Assembly (NCBI GenBank): GCA_036365145.1
Contig: JAEOAD010000005.1
Span: forward strand, 1,674,001-1,738,000
Length of the DNA stretch: 64,000 nucleotides
Reading direction: 5' to 3'
DNA from: Orientallactaga sibirica
Taxonomy: Eukaryota > Chordata > Mammalia > Rodentia > Dipodidae
This document shows positions 1-11,697 of this stretch, one piece after another. A model generated the notes under the pieces. The model did not search any database, had not been told where the DNA came from, and saw only the letters and a program-made list of their open reading frames with translations. Position numbers and translations under genes: made by a program. Within the stretch, counting starts at the first letter, position 1; every line of letters begins with the position of its first letter.

Positions 1-119
1 TCCACATGTATGTGCCTCCTTGTGCATCTGGCTTACATGGGTACTGGGGAATTGAACCTCGAACTGGGTCCTTAGGCTTAACAGGCAAGCGCTTAACAGC
101 TAAGCCATAACTCAGCCCA
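1..119 (-). mobile_element. DIP-like SINE, cut by the window edge
   Basis: The reverse complement gives the SINE head, B-box region and the CAGATGCACAAGG motif. The body and CT-rich tail lie outside the window. The copy is moderately diverged, with a small duplication near the B box. Confidence 0.85.
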
Positions 120-376
120 TTAGGTTTTTTAATAGATTTAATTTTTATCTTCCTTGGGAAATAGCATTTTATATTGATAAAGTCTGCATTTTAATTTTAT
201 TTTGACTTAGAAATAAGAGAATGCTTTTGATTTCCTACGTGGAGCATTATTGATGTTAACACCAATGCTATCAAAGAAATGTTATTTTTATTTACTTAAA
301 CTTATTTTGTGAAGAGACACACATACACACATATACATATGTGCTTTCATTTTTATTTCATTATTATTGTGATGTT
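120..376. other. Unassigned A+T-rich intergenic sequence
   Basis: Plain A+T-rich sequence with a short CA/TA patch near 318-340. I see no gene, SINE or LTR signature. Confidence 0.6.
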
Positions 377-1304
377 TTTGTTTAGTGCTTTGTGTATGTG
401 TACATGTGTACACATTCATGTGAGTGCATGTGAATGTATCTGTGTGGGTTTTTGAAAGCCAGAGGCCAATGTCAGGTGTTATTATGACATGGATTAGGAG
501 CAGGGTAACTTTCTAGGATGCAGGCCTAAAAGAACATGAACTTCACCCTGCCCTAGAAAGACTAAAACTCCTCCAGTCTTATTCAAAATGGCAATAGATA
601 AAGAATAGCGACCTGGACCTTCCTCAGAAGTTCTCCCTTCACTTTTCCTGGGCCTGTTCCCACATAGGTAGGCCCTTTGTGAGTCTGCACTCTCCCTCTG
701 GGCCCACAGCCATCGAAGGTTCTTCCTATACATTGGAGTTTGGCACTGAGGCCCATCTAATTGGATGCCTAAGTTATGAAAAGACCTGATCCAGGTTCCT
801 AAGTGGATTTTCTTCCAGGGACCCCCTCCACTCACTGTCTTGGGAACGTGTAGCTTCTCTTCTTTCTTACCTCAACTCTCATAAAATAAATCTCAAAGCC
901 CACTTCTTTGTGTCTGTGCTTTTTCAGTTCTGCTGTAATCACAGGCAATAAGCTGAAGGTCACTTGCTTGGTGGCTCGTGGACATCTTTCAGGTTCGTTG
1001 GCTCAGGAAATTCTTAGCCCATCCAGAGCTCGGGCTCTGAGTTCCACTACAGTGACTCAGTTGTCTTCCACTGTTTGTGAGACAGAGTCTCTCACTGGCC
1101 TGGAACTCAACTAGTCAGGTTAGCTGAGTTGGCCAGCAGGCCCCAGGAATCTGCCTGTCTCAGCCTCTTCTGCACTGGAATTACACACATGTGCCACCAC
1201 TCTGGATGTTTTTGTTTTTGTTTTTCACGTAGGTAATGGAAATAAAAGTGGAGTACATATGCTTCGAAGGTAAGTACTGTCCTACTAAGCTACCTCCACA
1301 ATCC
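377..1304 (-). mobile_element. B3-type SINE split by an insertion
   Basis: Two blocks read on the minus strand as one B3/B4-family SINE. The right block (about 1063-1304) holds the head and the B1-like middle, including GACAGAGTCTCTCACTGGCC and GGAATTACACACATGTGCC in plus orientation. The left block (377-480) holds the GT-rich 3' portion with the AGAGGCCAATGTCAGGTGT motif. The two halves are about 580 bp apart, which implies a later insertion between them. The family is recognised from its pattern; the subfamily is uncertain. Confidence 0.55.
481..1062 (+). mobile_element. LTR-like insert inside the B3 SINE (unclassified)
   Basis: About 580 bp of sequence separates the two halves of a B3-type SINE. 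An AATAAA at 885-890 sits in a TCTCATAAAATAAATCTC context about 170 bp before the end, as in the R/U5 part of a solo LTR on the plus strand. I could not fix the termini or a clean target duplication, so the class of element (LTR retrotransposon or other) is an inference. Open frames here of 113 and 68 codons show no recognisable protein. Confidence 0.35.
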
Positions 1305-2369
1305 CTATGCATTTTTTCCAAAACAGTGGTACTAATCCATATACTTGTATAGGGAAACTCTTTGTATGCATCAGAAACATTTGAAATTTATAATCATAAA
1401 TCAGCAAAATTACTAATTTTAACTGGTTCATGGTAATAGTGGTGTTTATGAGAATAATGATAATACCCGATGGTTTAAGACAACATAAACAAAAAACTAT
1501 ACTGATATCTGCTTTTTTACCTATGCCAACCCACAATAATGTGAGATTGATATTTTTAGAACCCTAATTTAACTGATTTCACTAAAGTTATGATAATAGT
1601 AACTGACTCAAATTAAAAATTAGACTCTATATCTGAATTAGTCTGTTCTCTGAAAGAAAAAAAATGCTAAGGTAAAATGTCTAACAAGATTTTTCAAGTG
1701 CTGAAAAGTGTTATGCTCACAAACACCAAGATATAATAGAATAAATATTATAGACATCCATTTCAGAAGTATAATTAGAGGGAAAAAAGAAGAAAAGAGG
1801 AACTAGAAAGAGACCAAAAACAAAGCAGGCACGAAATCATCCCAGACAGCTCAGGCCCTAGTTGATTTGTGGTAATACTGAGCTATTCATGTAAAAAGCT
1901 AATGGAAAGTCAGAACAGAGAAAAGCCTTAAAATTTGCATTTCTGTAGAGCTTCCCTCCAAGGGAGACAACAGTATTTGTTCCTTTGGCCATGACAATGA
2001 GTAGGGTGATAAAGAAAGGTCTTTGCTGAGCATTTGTATCCAAAAGAAGACCATATACAGGAATTACACTTAAGTCTTGGCTACACTACCCACATGGTGT
2101 AAATGCTTTGAAACAATTAGGTAATTAATTTAAGCCAAGTGTCTTGCATTGGGCAAGCAGCCAGGCAACTGACCCTCTCATGTCAGGCCTCCCAGAATGA
2201 CCACATGCAATATCCCAACACAACTTGCAAACCACCTTAAAAAAAAAAAAAAGGAAGAAGGCACCAATAGGGAAAAACTTCAAACTGTTAAGTGTTATAA
2301 TTATCAGACATCAGCTAAATGCATGATGTGCGATAATGTTCTTAAAGACGTATGTGGGGAAACCAGCAC
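1305..2369. other. Intergenic, nothing recognised
   Basis: A+T-rich sequence with a poly(A) run at 2240-2251. Short open frames are unsupported. No clear repeat or gene. Confidence 0.5.
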
Positions 2370-2790
2370 TACGAATGTATCAGTTACTCCTTCCTTGCTG
2401 GGAGAAAATACCTAACTGGAAGGGAAGGTTTATATATAGCTTGTTCCAGGAAGTAGAGGCCTTAATGGTGGGGCAGCCCTGGCCAATCAGGAAGCTGCAG
2501 TCACCCTGCCGTATCAGCAGGGTGGAAGTAGAGAGCAATGAATGTCGCTGCTCTCAGCTGCTCTCCTTTGTCTCCAGTCCACCATCCAGAGCACAGAATG
2601 GTGTTACCCACAGGTAAAGTTGTTTCTCCCCTAATCCACCTAACCAAGATAATCCCTCACAGACCGCAGACATGCTCCCAGGCTGACCTAATCTGTAAAA
2701 TCCCTCATAAGTGGTTCTAGCTCCTGTCAAGTTGTCCAGTTGGCCATCTGAATAAGCCATCACAGTGAGCAAGTAATGCAAGGCCAGCAA
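2370..2790. repeat. Possible degraded interspersed repeat
   Basis: The phrases GATAATCCCTCACAGAC and CCTGTCAAGTTGTCCAGTTGG resemble a repeat commonly seen at the ends of rodent retroelement fragments, and the block is more G+C-rich than its surroundings. I cannot name the family. Overlapping open frames on both strands (60-93 codons) look non-coding. Confidence 0.3.
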
Positions 2791-5009
2791 AATAATGAGT
2801 CAAAATATACGAAAATATATGAAAAAAACAAACATAAATGCACTTAGTGGATGATTTAACAAGGGAATAATAACTAATGAGAGCATGGATTGACTGGGGA
2901 AAAGCTTAGAGGAAATTATCAGAAAAAGCAGAGGAAAGAGGGCAGAGAAAAGTAGAGACAGAAGAACGGAAGACATAAAATAAGACATACAATATACTTA
3001 GAGGTATAATGAAAATGCAGCTGGAGTTTCAGAGGGACAGACAAGTAGAGAGACATAGGTAACCTAAGAAATAAGGGTTAAATTTCTCAGAATTAAGAAC
3101 TAATGTAAGTCTTCAGAATCAGACAAGACAACGAATGTCCTCCAGGGTAGCTGCAGTAAAATCCACAGTGTCTTCAAAGGGTTACAAACAATAAGTGAAC
3201 ATGTCATTTTATACACGGCACATCACTCTTTCAAAAAGAATGCATATTGCATGACTTGAAGCAGTTAGCATAACAATAGCAAAGAGATATATTTGGGTTA
3301 AAAATATAAAAGAAAAGCTATGCCAGAAAGAGGTCTGAGAAGAAAATCATGATAAGAATAGAAAACGTCAGCACTAATTTAAATGCATGTAGACTGCATA
3401 AAATAAATATAAAACTGCTATTCTCAGAAGAACTGGCTACCCTAACTGACACTCCAACTGAATACTATTGAAAATGCCAGGACAAGATATTCCATAGATT
3501 TTAAATATACACCAGTCAACTGTGAAGGATCTCAGAGGCCAAACTGTGAGTAAAAGAAAAATCTAGATTCTCGAATAGAAAGCTTCAAGCAACAGGCTCA
3601 ATCAGAACTATAACCCATGTTCTTATGTTTCCAGAGTTAAGATACATTCTCAACAGTTTCAAATAATTATAAGGCAAAAAAGACACATATAGAGGAATAT
3701 GCAATATTCCCCATACCCTATAGACATGTGGTCTAAAAGGTCTAAAATGTCTACTGTATGACCCTACATAGAAAAGATAGTCAGTCTCCAACGTCAGAAT
3801 CCAACTCATAAAGGGACCTCCAAAGTTGGTCTCCCCGTGAACCAAAGCGTCTGTAAGGAGGGCATGCCTGTGTTAACCACGTGAGGCTGATCAGAACGTC
3901 AGTGATTAGGGGATTACAACGTAAGTGATCCAGATCTTGGGCTATTTTAGTTCATGAAGTGGCCACTTATTGCCCACATGTGTACATGTGTAACATCTTA
4001 TGACTATTAGGTGAATCTTTGGAATGTATGAACAGACGCCCCCCCCCAGCTTCTACCCACCCACTTAAGAATCCTATCAGACAGCACCTGAGGCCTATAT
4101 CAGAGATTTCCCTGCCTTATTGGGCCCTGCCTGCCTATGCACCCATCAATGTATGTGTGAAATATTTTGATTTGTGACTCCTTTTGTTTGGTTACTATTA
4201 AAAAAAAAAACAAAAAAAAAAAACCTTCATGAAACTATTAGCACATTGAAAAATAAAACTTGGGGTAACTTCAGTGTATGTTCCCAGGCCATGTTTAATC
4301 ATATTTGGCTCCAGAATCAAGTTAATTTTATTACCTTTGAGGCAAAAACTATGATTTTTGCATTATCATACCTTCAGGACTGTCACCAGTTCAATACCCA
4401 TTGCTTGATTTTCAGACCCTCCCAGGGCCTAGGTATAAGGAGGAAAGTCCAGATCCCATCCAAATTGTACAGTTAATCCAAAAGCTGGCAACTCTACATA
4501 AGAGAGACTTAGAAACACAAATACAAACCCAGGGTGCTGCAAGAACAATGCCGGCCTCAAAAACTATCACCGACTAAAGGCAGAGAAAAAAAGAAAGAAA
4601 AGACAAACCCTCTCCTAACTGGAGAGCAAGTTGGGTCTCAGGCGAGCTTACAGCCCAATTCAGATACCCTTAGAGAATACCAGAAGTTCAAGGTGACGAT
4701 TGACTGGAAAGTGGTTTTGGAAAGGCGTATTTCCCAAAGTCCATGCGAAGCTAACATAAATCTGCTCTAAAGGCATCTGCTTTCAAAATTAAGCTGCAAA
4801 TGGTCGCCACTAGTAAATAGCCAACAAAAGTGATTGCATTTTAAAAAAATCATAAACCACCCAGGCTTAAAGAAAAAAATAGGTAGCTTCACAGAGATTC
4901 AAAATACTAGAATTGCCATTCAGAATACACAGTAAATACGTTTGTTATATTTAAGTAAAAGCATGAAAAAATCATATTGATCAAGAAACTATATAAGATG
5001 GCTCACTGT
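2791..5009. other. Intergenic A+T-rich stretch
   Basis: About 2.2 kb without a recognisable SINE, LTR or exon. It contains a C homopolymer near 4039-4047 and an A-rich run at 4200-4223. Open frames of 100 and 78 codons (4174-4476 and 4534-4770, plus strand) begin in or near low-complexity A-runs and show no known protein pattern. Confidence 0.5.
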
Positions 5010-5435
5010 AAAGGTAACTGATTCCTGGACGGCTCCTCAGTGGCAAGTCCTGCTAGAAGACGGAGCTCCGGAGGGCCTCAGAGCTTCCCTCCTGGGCCTC
5101 ACTTGTCCATCCAACCAAGGCCTCCAGACTCCCTCACCTAGGGGGCCCAGGATGAATAGGGGGTGTTGTGCCCATTTCCTCCTGAGGTTTATGAGACTTC
5201 TTGATCCTTGACAATACTGCCTGAAAACTCCAACATCTCCAGATATTTCCATTTTATCATATTACATAACTCAATGCTTGTGTTCTGTTGGCATTGCTTG
5301 GGACTTGCCCGACTAGGGGGTATTGTGTGGAGAAAGCTGTGATCTCTCATCACACTCAACTCCAGATTTCTGCTCGATCAGGAACCAAATAATAAAGCTC
5401 TACGGGTCTGTGGCAACAGGAATCATTCACAGTCC
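5010..5435 (+). mobile_element. Probable solo LTR remnant (unclassified ERV)
   Basis: A locally G+C-rich block ends in a TCTGCTCGATCAGG segment, an AATAAA at 5391-5396 and a short U5-like stretch. This is the usual arrangement of an ERV LTR on the plus strand. No TG...CA termini or target duplication could be fixed, so the call rests on layout only. Confidence 0.3.
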
Positions 5436-5485
5436 ACCCTGAGAAAAGGAAATAATTCTCTACCCTTATAAAACAGAAATATATT

Positions 5486-5675
5486 GGGCTGGAGATGGGT
5501 CAGCAGTTAAAGGCACATGCCTGCAAAGACTGATGGCCCAGGTTCAGCTCTCTAGTACCCACATAAGCCAGATGCACAAAGAGGCACATGCATCTAGAGT
5601 TTGTTTGCAGTGGCAAGAGGCCCTGGTGCATCCATTTGCTTCTCCTCCTCCACTCCACGCTTATAAATAAATAAA
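5486..5675 (+). mobile_element. DIP-like SINE
   Basis: Full-length copy with head at 5486, CAGATGCACAAAG in the body and an ATAAATAAATAAA tail. It runs tail-to-tail into an inverted copy of the same SINE. Confidence 0.9.
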
Positions 5676-5868
5676 AATATTTTTATATTTTGAGAGAGAA
5701 AGAGGAAGATCGAGATCATGGGCACACCAGGGCCTCTAGCCACTGAAAATGAACTCCAAACTCAGATTAAATCTTATACACCTGTCTTGCGTGGGTACTG
5801 GGGAGTCAAACCTGGGTCCTTAGACTTCACAGGCAAATGCCTTAACCACTAAGCAATATCTCCAGCCC
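5676..5868 (-). mobile_element. DIP-like SINE, inverted neighbour
   Basis: Reverse-oriented copy ending at 5868 in ATCTCCAGCCC, the complement of the SINE head. It forms an inverted pair with the copy to its left with essentially no spacer. Confidence 0.9.
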
Positions 5869-5951
5869 AAAAATATTTTAAAAAAAGAAAAAAGAAAAAA
5901 ATGCAAGACCATATTTATGAAAAGGAATTAAGACACAAAATAGGAAATGGG

Positions 5952-6113
5952 GGGCTAGGGAGATGGCACAGTGTTTAAAACCACTTGCTTACAAAGCTGT
6001 CAGCCAGTGTTCAATTCCCCAGCCACCCACATAAAGCCAGAAGGTATTAATGTGCCGTAACAAGAAATCCTGGCATGCCCCCAGACACAAATGCAAATAA
6101 ATATTATTTTAAG
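5952..6113 (+). mobile_element. DIP-like SINE, old and internally deleted
   Basis: The head (GGGCTAGGGAGATGGC) and the CCCACATAAAGCCAGA region are readable. The middle is shortened and diverged and the tail is short (AAATAAATATT). Older than its two left neighbours. Confidence 0.75.
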
Positions 6114-6186
6114 GTAAATAGTATCACTGTATACTGTCTTTTTATACTATTACAAATAATTGAATAAATGATTTTAAAAAACAAAC

Positions 6187-6505
6187 CTTGCGTGTTCTCT
6201 CTCATATGTGGATGCTAACTTGGAATGTTTATATGTATGTGAATAAGAGGACGCAAGAGTGAGTATAGACTATGATCCTAGATAGGAGACCAGGAAAGGG
6301 GAGCAACCAGTGATGAGAAGGGAGGGAGAGGACAAAAGTGAACTTCTAGTATGAAAGCAGGAGGGAGGCTATGGTGGTGGCAAGAGAGCACAGTGGGAAG
6401 GGGATTGGGGGAAGGCTAGGAAAGGACTACAAAAAATCTATTTGAAAATACTATAATGAAACCTAAAGCTTTGGATGCTAATAAAAATGTTTATTTAAAA
6501 AAAAA
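6187..6505 (+). mobile_element. L1 3' end fragment (old)
   Basis: The segment starts with TGTTCTCTCTCATATGTGGA, the conserved DNA coding for the last residues of L1 ORF2, and continues into a G-rich 3' UTR and an A-rich end near 6500. It is a 5'-truncated insertion containing almost only 3' UTR. Confidence 0.7.
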
Positions 6506-7712
6506 TTCTTAGTTTTGAGGCTGATATGCCCGGATTTGATAGTTAAACCTGTGTAAAGCAGGAACCAGTTAACTCTACTATACTTCAACACACATGGTCA
6601 GAGTCTGGCTTCTGGGCAGTCACGGCCTTTCCCCTGGGATGCTGCCCTGTGCAGAGCATCAGCTGAGGTGAGGCATGTCCAAATGCTAAGCAAGCCAAGG
6701 GACATGACTTCTCTCCCCTCTCAAGATGAAACTGCTCCTTAGCTTTCTCTCTAGTGCTTTGTATTTCAACAGGTTTAAAGTTTAGATGCTTGCTTTCTCT
6801 ACAAAGGCGAGAGAACGCAAATAATAGATAATGCCACAGTCTCAACCATAATTGTATATAACAAAATATGCCCAGCAATTTTGCCATTTCAGGAAAGCAA
6901 CCAGTAGCTGAAGACTTCAATCCTGCTTTCTTCTTTAAAATTTCAGTTTTTAAAACATCAATATTGTAAGCAATTCTGAGTGCCAAGAAATAGATGTTTC
7001 TACAGTTAGTGAGGAAAATGCATTTCACATTGTATTGGCAGAGCTGTTGATAATTTTAAATAATTCAAGAATTGGGGCTGATCAATAATGTTCATATGAA
7101 TTGTTCCTCCATACTTCCCAATATTGACAATGCCATATCACCAAAGGAGACATTCAGAAATGCATGCCTTAAGTACCACATACAATAATATGTATTTTTG
7201 TTCTTCTGTTTCTTGTTCTTTTTAACATAAATCTGTTAAATATCTATGCCAGTAAAGTTATTACCTGTGGATAATTGAATTCAGCAGGGAGAGTTTATAA
7301 ACTGAGAAGTCAAATAATGAAACACTTTACTTCATTTAGCTATGTCAGGACATGTCACGCACCCATCATTGTGAGGTGTGATAGCAATATAGAAGAAGGT
7401 GAGGATCCTTTATTGGCCTTGAGAAAATAACATTCTGGCAGAGTCCCTGGAAGATAAATAAACAATTGACTAGTAAACAAAATAGCGTTGATTCACAACA
7501 CACACCAAATGGTTCAAGTTCAGCTTGCTAGGCTTGAAAGGTAGATAGAAAAGCAGGTATCTTGTGGGAGGGGAGTTAGCAGTTCCAGAAGTTACAGGTG
7601 ACTAATGCTCAGAGAGAGAACCTGGAAAGATGCCCAGTGGGTATCACCAAAGGGGCTGTCTTAGTAAGCTTCCAGTCGTCACAACTGAAAATCATTTGTG
7701 TTATGTTTAAAG
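6506..7712. other. Intergenic, nothing recognised
   Basis: About 1.2 kb of unique-looking sequence. A 147-codon minus-strand frame at 6585-7028 has no recognised motif or conserved-protein pattern, and I do not call it a gene. Confidence 0.5.
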
Positions 7713-7723
7713 AAAGGATGCAT

Positions 7724-7924
7724 CGGGGGGCTGGAGAGATGGCTTAGTGGTTAAGGTGTTTGCCTGTGAAGCCAAAAGACCCAGGTTCAATTCCCAGGAC
7801 CCATGTAAGCTAGATGCACAAGGGGCACATGCGTCTGGTATTCATTTGCAGTGGCTGAAGGCCCTGATGTGCGTCTCTCTTCTCTCTCTCCTTGCAAATA
7901 AATTTTAAAAATTAAAAAAAAAAT
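7724..7924 (+). mobile_element. DIP-like SINE with target-site duplication
   Basis: Complete copy flanked by the 11-bp direct repeat AAAGGATGCAT (7713-7723 and 7925-7935). A G-run precedes the head and the tail is A-rich. Confidence 0.92.
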
Positions 7925-7935
7925 AAAGGATGCAT

Positions 7936-8340
7936 TGGGCTCATCGATTTATAATCTGGACATGCAAGGTTGGGAAGCTGCAACTAGTGAGGGCCTCGTG
8001 CTGTGTGGTAGCAGCGTGGAAACAATCCCCAAAGCAAGTGAAGCACGCGGAGAAAGCACAGCACAAAGGCAGTCTCAGTCCGTGGCTGTCTGCTGTCAAG
8101 GACACTAGTCCAAACCCTTGACTAGTCCAAACTCTCTCCAAAGGACCTAATCTCGTGAGGGCGGCATTGGCTTTCAATACCATTACCTAGCTGATCAAAT
8201 TTCAGCACGCGCTTCAGAGAAAACAAACCAAACTCAAACCAAAGCAGGGACTCTCGGGATTTGCGCTGGACTCGATCCCCACATCATGGCCATCAATGAT
8301 GATAGACTTTGCAGCAGTTAGCTTCCCGCTGCCGGGACAG
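7936..8340. other. Degraded repeat-like sequence
   Basis: Contains GAGGGCCTCGTGCTG and GGACCTAATCTCGTGAGGGC, phrases reminiscent of an old MaLR or similar mammalian repeat, plus a small duplication of ACTAGTCCAAAC at about 8103-8132. I cannot classify it. Confidence 0.3.
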
Positions 8341-8483
8341 CTGGGCATGCTGAGCTCACCTTTAATCCCGGCATTCAGGAAGCAGAGGTTGTAGGATCAC
8401 TGTGACATTGAGGCCAGCCTGCGACTACATGGTAAATTCTCAATCAGCCTGGGCTAGACCAAGACCCTACTTTGAAAAAACCT
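8341..8483 (+). mobile_element. B1 SINE
   Basis: 7SL-derived B1 copy. It starts CTGGGCATGCTGAGC, has CCTTTAATCCCGGCATTCAGG and GAGGCCAGCCTG in the body, and ends in AAGACCCTACTTTGAAAAAA. Diverged but essentially full length. Confidence 0.88.
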
Positions 8484-8499
8484 AAAGAATTAAACATTA

Positions 8500-8813
8500 T
8501 TTTTAAAAAAGCACCTGATGAAAGCAATGCACAGATGAAAGAGTTGATTTCAGCTGACGGCTTAGAGAAGTTTCATCGTGTTAGGCAAAGTACACACGTC
8601 CTGATCAAGAAGCCTACGTCACATTTCTACAACAGCAAGAAGGAACTGTTCTTAGAGCTGGGTTACGTCACCCCAAAACCCACCCTCAGTGACATCCCTC
8701 CGCCAGCAAGGCTCCACCTCCCAAAGACCCCACAACTTTCAGAAACTGCCACCAGTTGGGGACCAAATGTTCAAAACACATGATCTTCCCCATTACATGT
8801 CATTCAAATCACA
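8500..8813 (-). mobile_element. ORR1-like MaLR LTR
   Basis: The minus strand begins TGTGATTTGAATGAC (ending at 8813) and continues with a TTGGTCCCCAACTGGTGGC motif and GGAGGTGGAGCCTTG, a pattern typical of rodent ORR1-type ERVL-MaLR LTRs. The distal part is degraded and its left limit is approximate. A 103-codon plus-strand frame (8472-8783) lies across it and is not a gene. Confidence 0.6.
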
Positions 8814-9204
8814 GACTTGTTTGTAGTTATCCCATGTCGTTTATTCATTGTAGAATATATGTCTCAACCATCAGCTCTTTTCTGTATTATCTCTGTCTCT
8901 AATAATGGCTAAAGGCCAGAAAATACATTCCCTCATTTTCTTTTGTCTCTATCAAGACTATATTTTCAAAAGATGGGCTATGTAGTTCTTCCCTCTTTTA
9001 TAGCTATGAATAAAGGGTTAAGTGTATAGGGCTGGGAAAAACATGTGCAGTTTGGGGTTCTCTAGGAAGTAGGTGCCAAGCCTTGAGTTCGACTAGGTGA
9101 GAGGGAGTACCGGTACAAAGGGAAGAGGAAGAGCAGTTGGCAGGAGAGACCCAGACCTGAATCACAACGGTAGGACACTACAAATAGCCCTTTATAATAT
9201 TGTT
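8814..9204. other. Intergenic, nothing recognised
   Basis: Unique-looking A+T-rich sequence between an LTR and a SINE; no feature seen. Confidence 0.5.
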
Positions 9205-9420
9205 AAATTTTTATTTATTTGAGAGAGAGAGAGAAAGAGGAGAAAGGGGAAAAAGAGAGAGAGAGAGAATGGATGTGCCAGGGTCTCTAGCTACTGCAAA
9301 ACAAACTCCAGACATGTGCACCACCTTGCGCATCTGGCTTTATGTGAGTATTGGGGAATCGAACCTGGGTCCTTTGTCTTTGCAGGCAAGTGCCTTGACT
9401 GCTAAGCCATCTCTCCTGCC
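9205..9420 (-). mobile_element. DIP-like SINE
   Basis: Starts in + orientation with the complement of the tail (TTTATTTATTTGAGAGAG), followed by a GA-rich tract and the complements of the body and B box. It ends in CTAAGCCATCTCTCCTGCC. Confidence 0.9.
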
Positions 9421-11140
9421 CTGGATAGCCCTATCAAATGGAAGTTATACAAGGTCAGAAACACAACCTGATGCACATGAATGCTAGCTGTGAGATTGAA
9501 TACCTGAAACAGATACAGAATAAATATAGAAACAAGCAGGTAATAATCAGTGTTCACAGTCTCATCGTGGGTGATTATCGGCTGGGGTGAACTTATTAAT
9601 ATACTCCCCTGGGAAGGCACCTTCTTGGTTGTAAAACTTCAAGCTCCTGCTTTGGTCCCATGGCCATGCCTATTTCTCGGTAGGAGGTTGCTCAGAATGC
9701 AGTTTTGCTCTTGTTGGCAATCTTGGAAAACAGTAGGTAACCAGCATGCCCCAACATGGTTCTATCATGTTATAGCCAACAAAAATTCTATGGGTGGCTC
9801 CATTTCTTAACTCTAAAGACATAATGGTACGCACAAGAAATCTTTTCCCACCTGGAAGTTAAAGCCGCCAGTTGTTAGGACTTTGCAATGAAAGTTCTGT
9901 TCCTACCATTCTGAGAAGTAAGTGAGCATGGAAATGAAAAATGTGATCGTAAGACAGAATCAGTGAGGAAGCAGTTATGAGGGTTCCAGGAAACCGAAGG
10001 GGGGAGAGTGGCAGCAGACAACCAGACTCAGCGTGTGTGCGAAATGGACCGCTCTGCAGGTGCGTGGTGCTTGAGTCTGGGGTTCACACAAAACACAATG
10101 ACAGTGTTTCACGTACGGCCTCAGTTGGATATCATTAAGGCTATTTTACTAAAATCCTCATGCCTTTGCCTCTGTGACTCATGGTGTTCAAGGTAGCACT
10201 CACTGGATCTCTGTGATTACAGGACCGGTTTCTTGTTCATTGGTTAACTTTTCACTTTGTTTGCAGGTAATTATTTCTTTTACTATTTTAGGTCAGTTGT
10301 GATGGATTTTTTTTTCTTTTCACAAAAGAAAATATCTTTCTGCAAATCCTTCAGTCAGAGTTGAGAAAAGCTCAGCTGATTTCCAATCAGAAGGGACATC
10401 AATAATTGCCAAAGGATGAATGTTTTCAATACAAAATGTCATTATAGCTTAAGCTCCTATAACTTGTACTATTTTTATCTTTGCTACCAGCCCTCCCTGA
10501 TTATATGGTCTTTCTTCTGAAGTTCTGTTAATTTTATTGCCTTGAGTCCCGACTTTAACTATACGTGAAAGGAAATGTCTTTCGACTTAGGATTCTCTCA
10601 AGAATACTCTGGTATTGCATATAAAAAAAACCAGAATTGTCAAAGTTACATTTTATTTTATGGTCAAATATCATCTTCTGTGACCTAATATTTTCATCAT
10701 GGTTTGAAAATATTAGTTACTTTCCACACTTGTCCTTTTAATTTAATCCAAATGCTGCATTGTCTGGAACTCGAGTGTCTAATTCTGGAGGATGACACAT
10801 GTCAGGAGAGTCCCCGAGGGAACCAGGAAAAGCTGCTAGTCCTCTATGCTAATGACACAATGTATGAGAAGAACTAGAATGTGATTCAGCACACACAGGA
10901 TGTGAAAGAGGGGACAAATATATGATTTTTATATTATAAAATATATCCATTTTTCACAAGTTTAGAGCAGATGCCTTGTCCTCTCTTAACTGCTCTGTGT
11001 TTCTCTTCTCATTGTATTCAGAGGAGTCAAGACATTTTTATTTATATAATAACAGATATCCCTTCCTTAATTCATTTTCTTCTGATCCCCATATCGCTTG
11101 TTCTGATTTCATTATAAAGATAACAATTATGCATTCATTT
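9421..11140. other. Intergenic, nothing recognised
   Basis: About 1.7 kb with no recognisable repeat or exon. Short frames (62-86 codons) have no support. Confidence 0.5.
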
Positions 11141-11144
11141 TTAA

Positions 11145-11369
11145 AATGTTTTATTTATTTATTTGAGGGAGAGAGAGATGGAAAGAGAGGGGGGCAGATA
11201 GATCAGATAGATAGAAAATAGACTCGCCAGGGCCTCTAGCCACTGCAAACAAACTTCAGGTGCATAAGCCACCTACTGCATCTGGCTTTACATGAGTACT
11301 GGGGAATCGAACCTGGGTCCTTTAGCTTTGCAGGCAAATGCCTTAACTGCTAAGTCATCTCTCCAGCTC
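11145..11369 (-). mobile_element. DIP-like SINE
   Basis: Reverse copy with a TTTATTTATTTATTTGAGG start, a GA-rich tract enlarged by a GATAGATCAGATAGATAG patch, and the head complement ending CTCCAGCTC. Confidence 0.9.
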
Positions 11370-11380
11370 CTAGTATATTC

Positions 11381-11383
<3 letters not shown>

Positions 11384-11426
<43 letters not shown>
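11384..11426. repeat. (CA)n microsatellite
   Basis: About 21 uninterrupted CA dinucleotides just after a SINE. Open frames on both strands here are artefacts of the repeat. Confidence 0.97.
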
Positions 11427-11428
<2 letters not shown>

Positions 11429-11537
11429 CCTGGCTAAACTTGTTAGAAGTCTATTAAGGTGCAAGTTTTTGCCACATGTAAAGCTCTGTGTCTGTGAAAC
11501 AGAACTCAAAAAAAAACTTATTCCTCATAAAACTGAC

Positions 11538-11697
11538 ATATTTTTTTTGAAAGAGACACAGAGAGAGACAGAGAGAGAGGTAGAGGGAGACAGATAGAGA
11601 ATGGGTGTGCCAGCAGCCTCTCAGCCGCTGCGAACAAACTCCAGATGCATGCGCCCCCTTGTGGGCAAGTGTGGCATTGTGCCCTTGCGTAATTTGC
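11538..11697 (-). mobile_element. Variant DIP-like SINE, truncated
   Basis: Reverse copy of the variant also seen at 36232 and 57957: next to CCAGATGCATGCGCCCCC it carries GGGCAAGTGTGGCATTGTGCCC instead of the common body. The head is missing, so this is a partial copy. Confidence 0.7.

Noticed and set aside
6585..7028. 147-codon minus-strand open frame
   Set aside because: No recognised motif and no coding-like composition; long for chance but unsupported. A database search would decide.
11288..11597. Open frames spanning the CA microsatellite
   Set aside because: Their His/Thr and Cys/Val runs are translations of (CA)n, and the rest is SINE.
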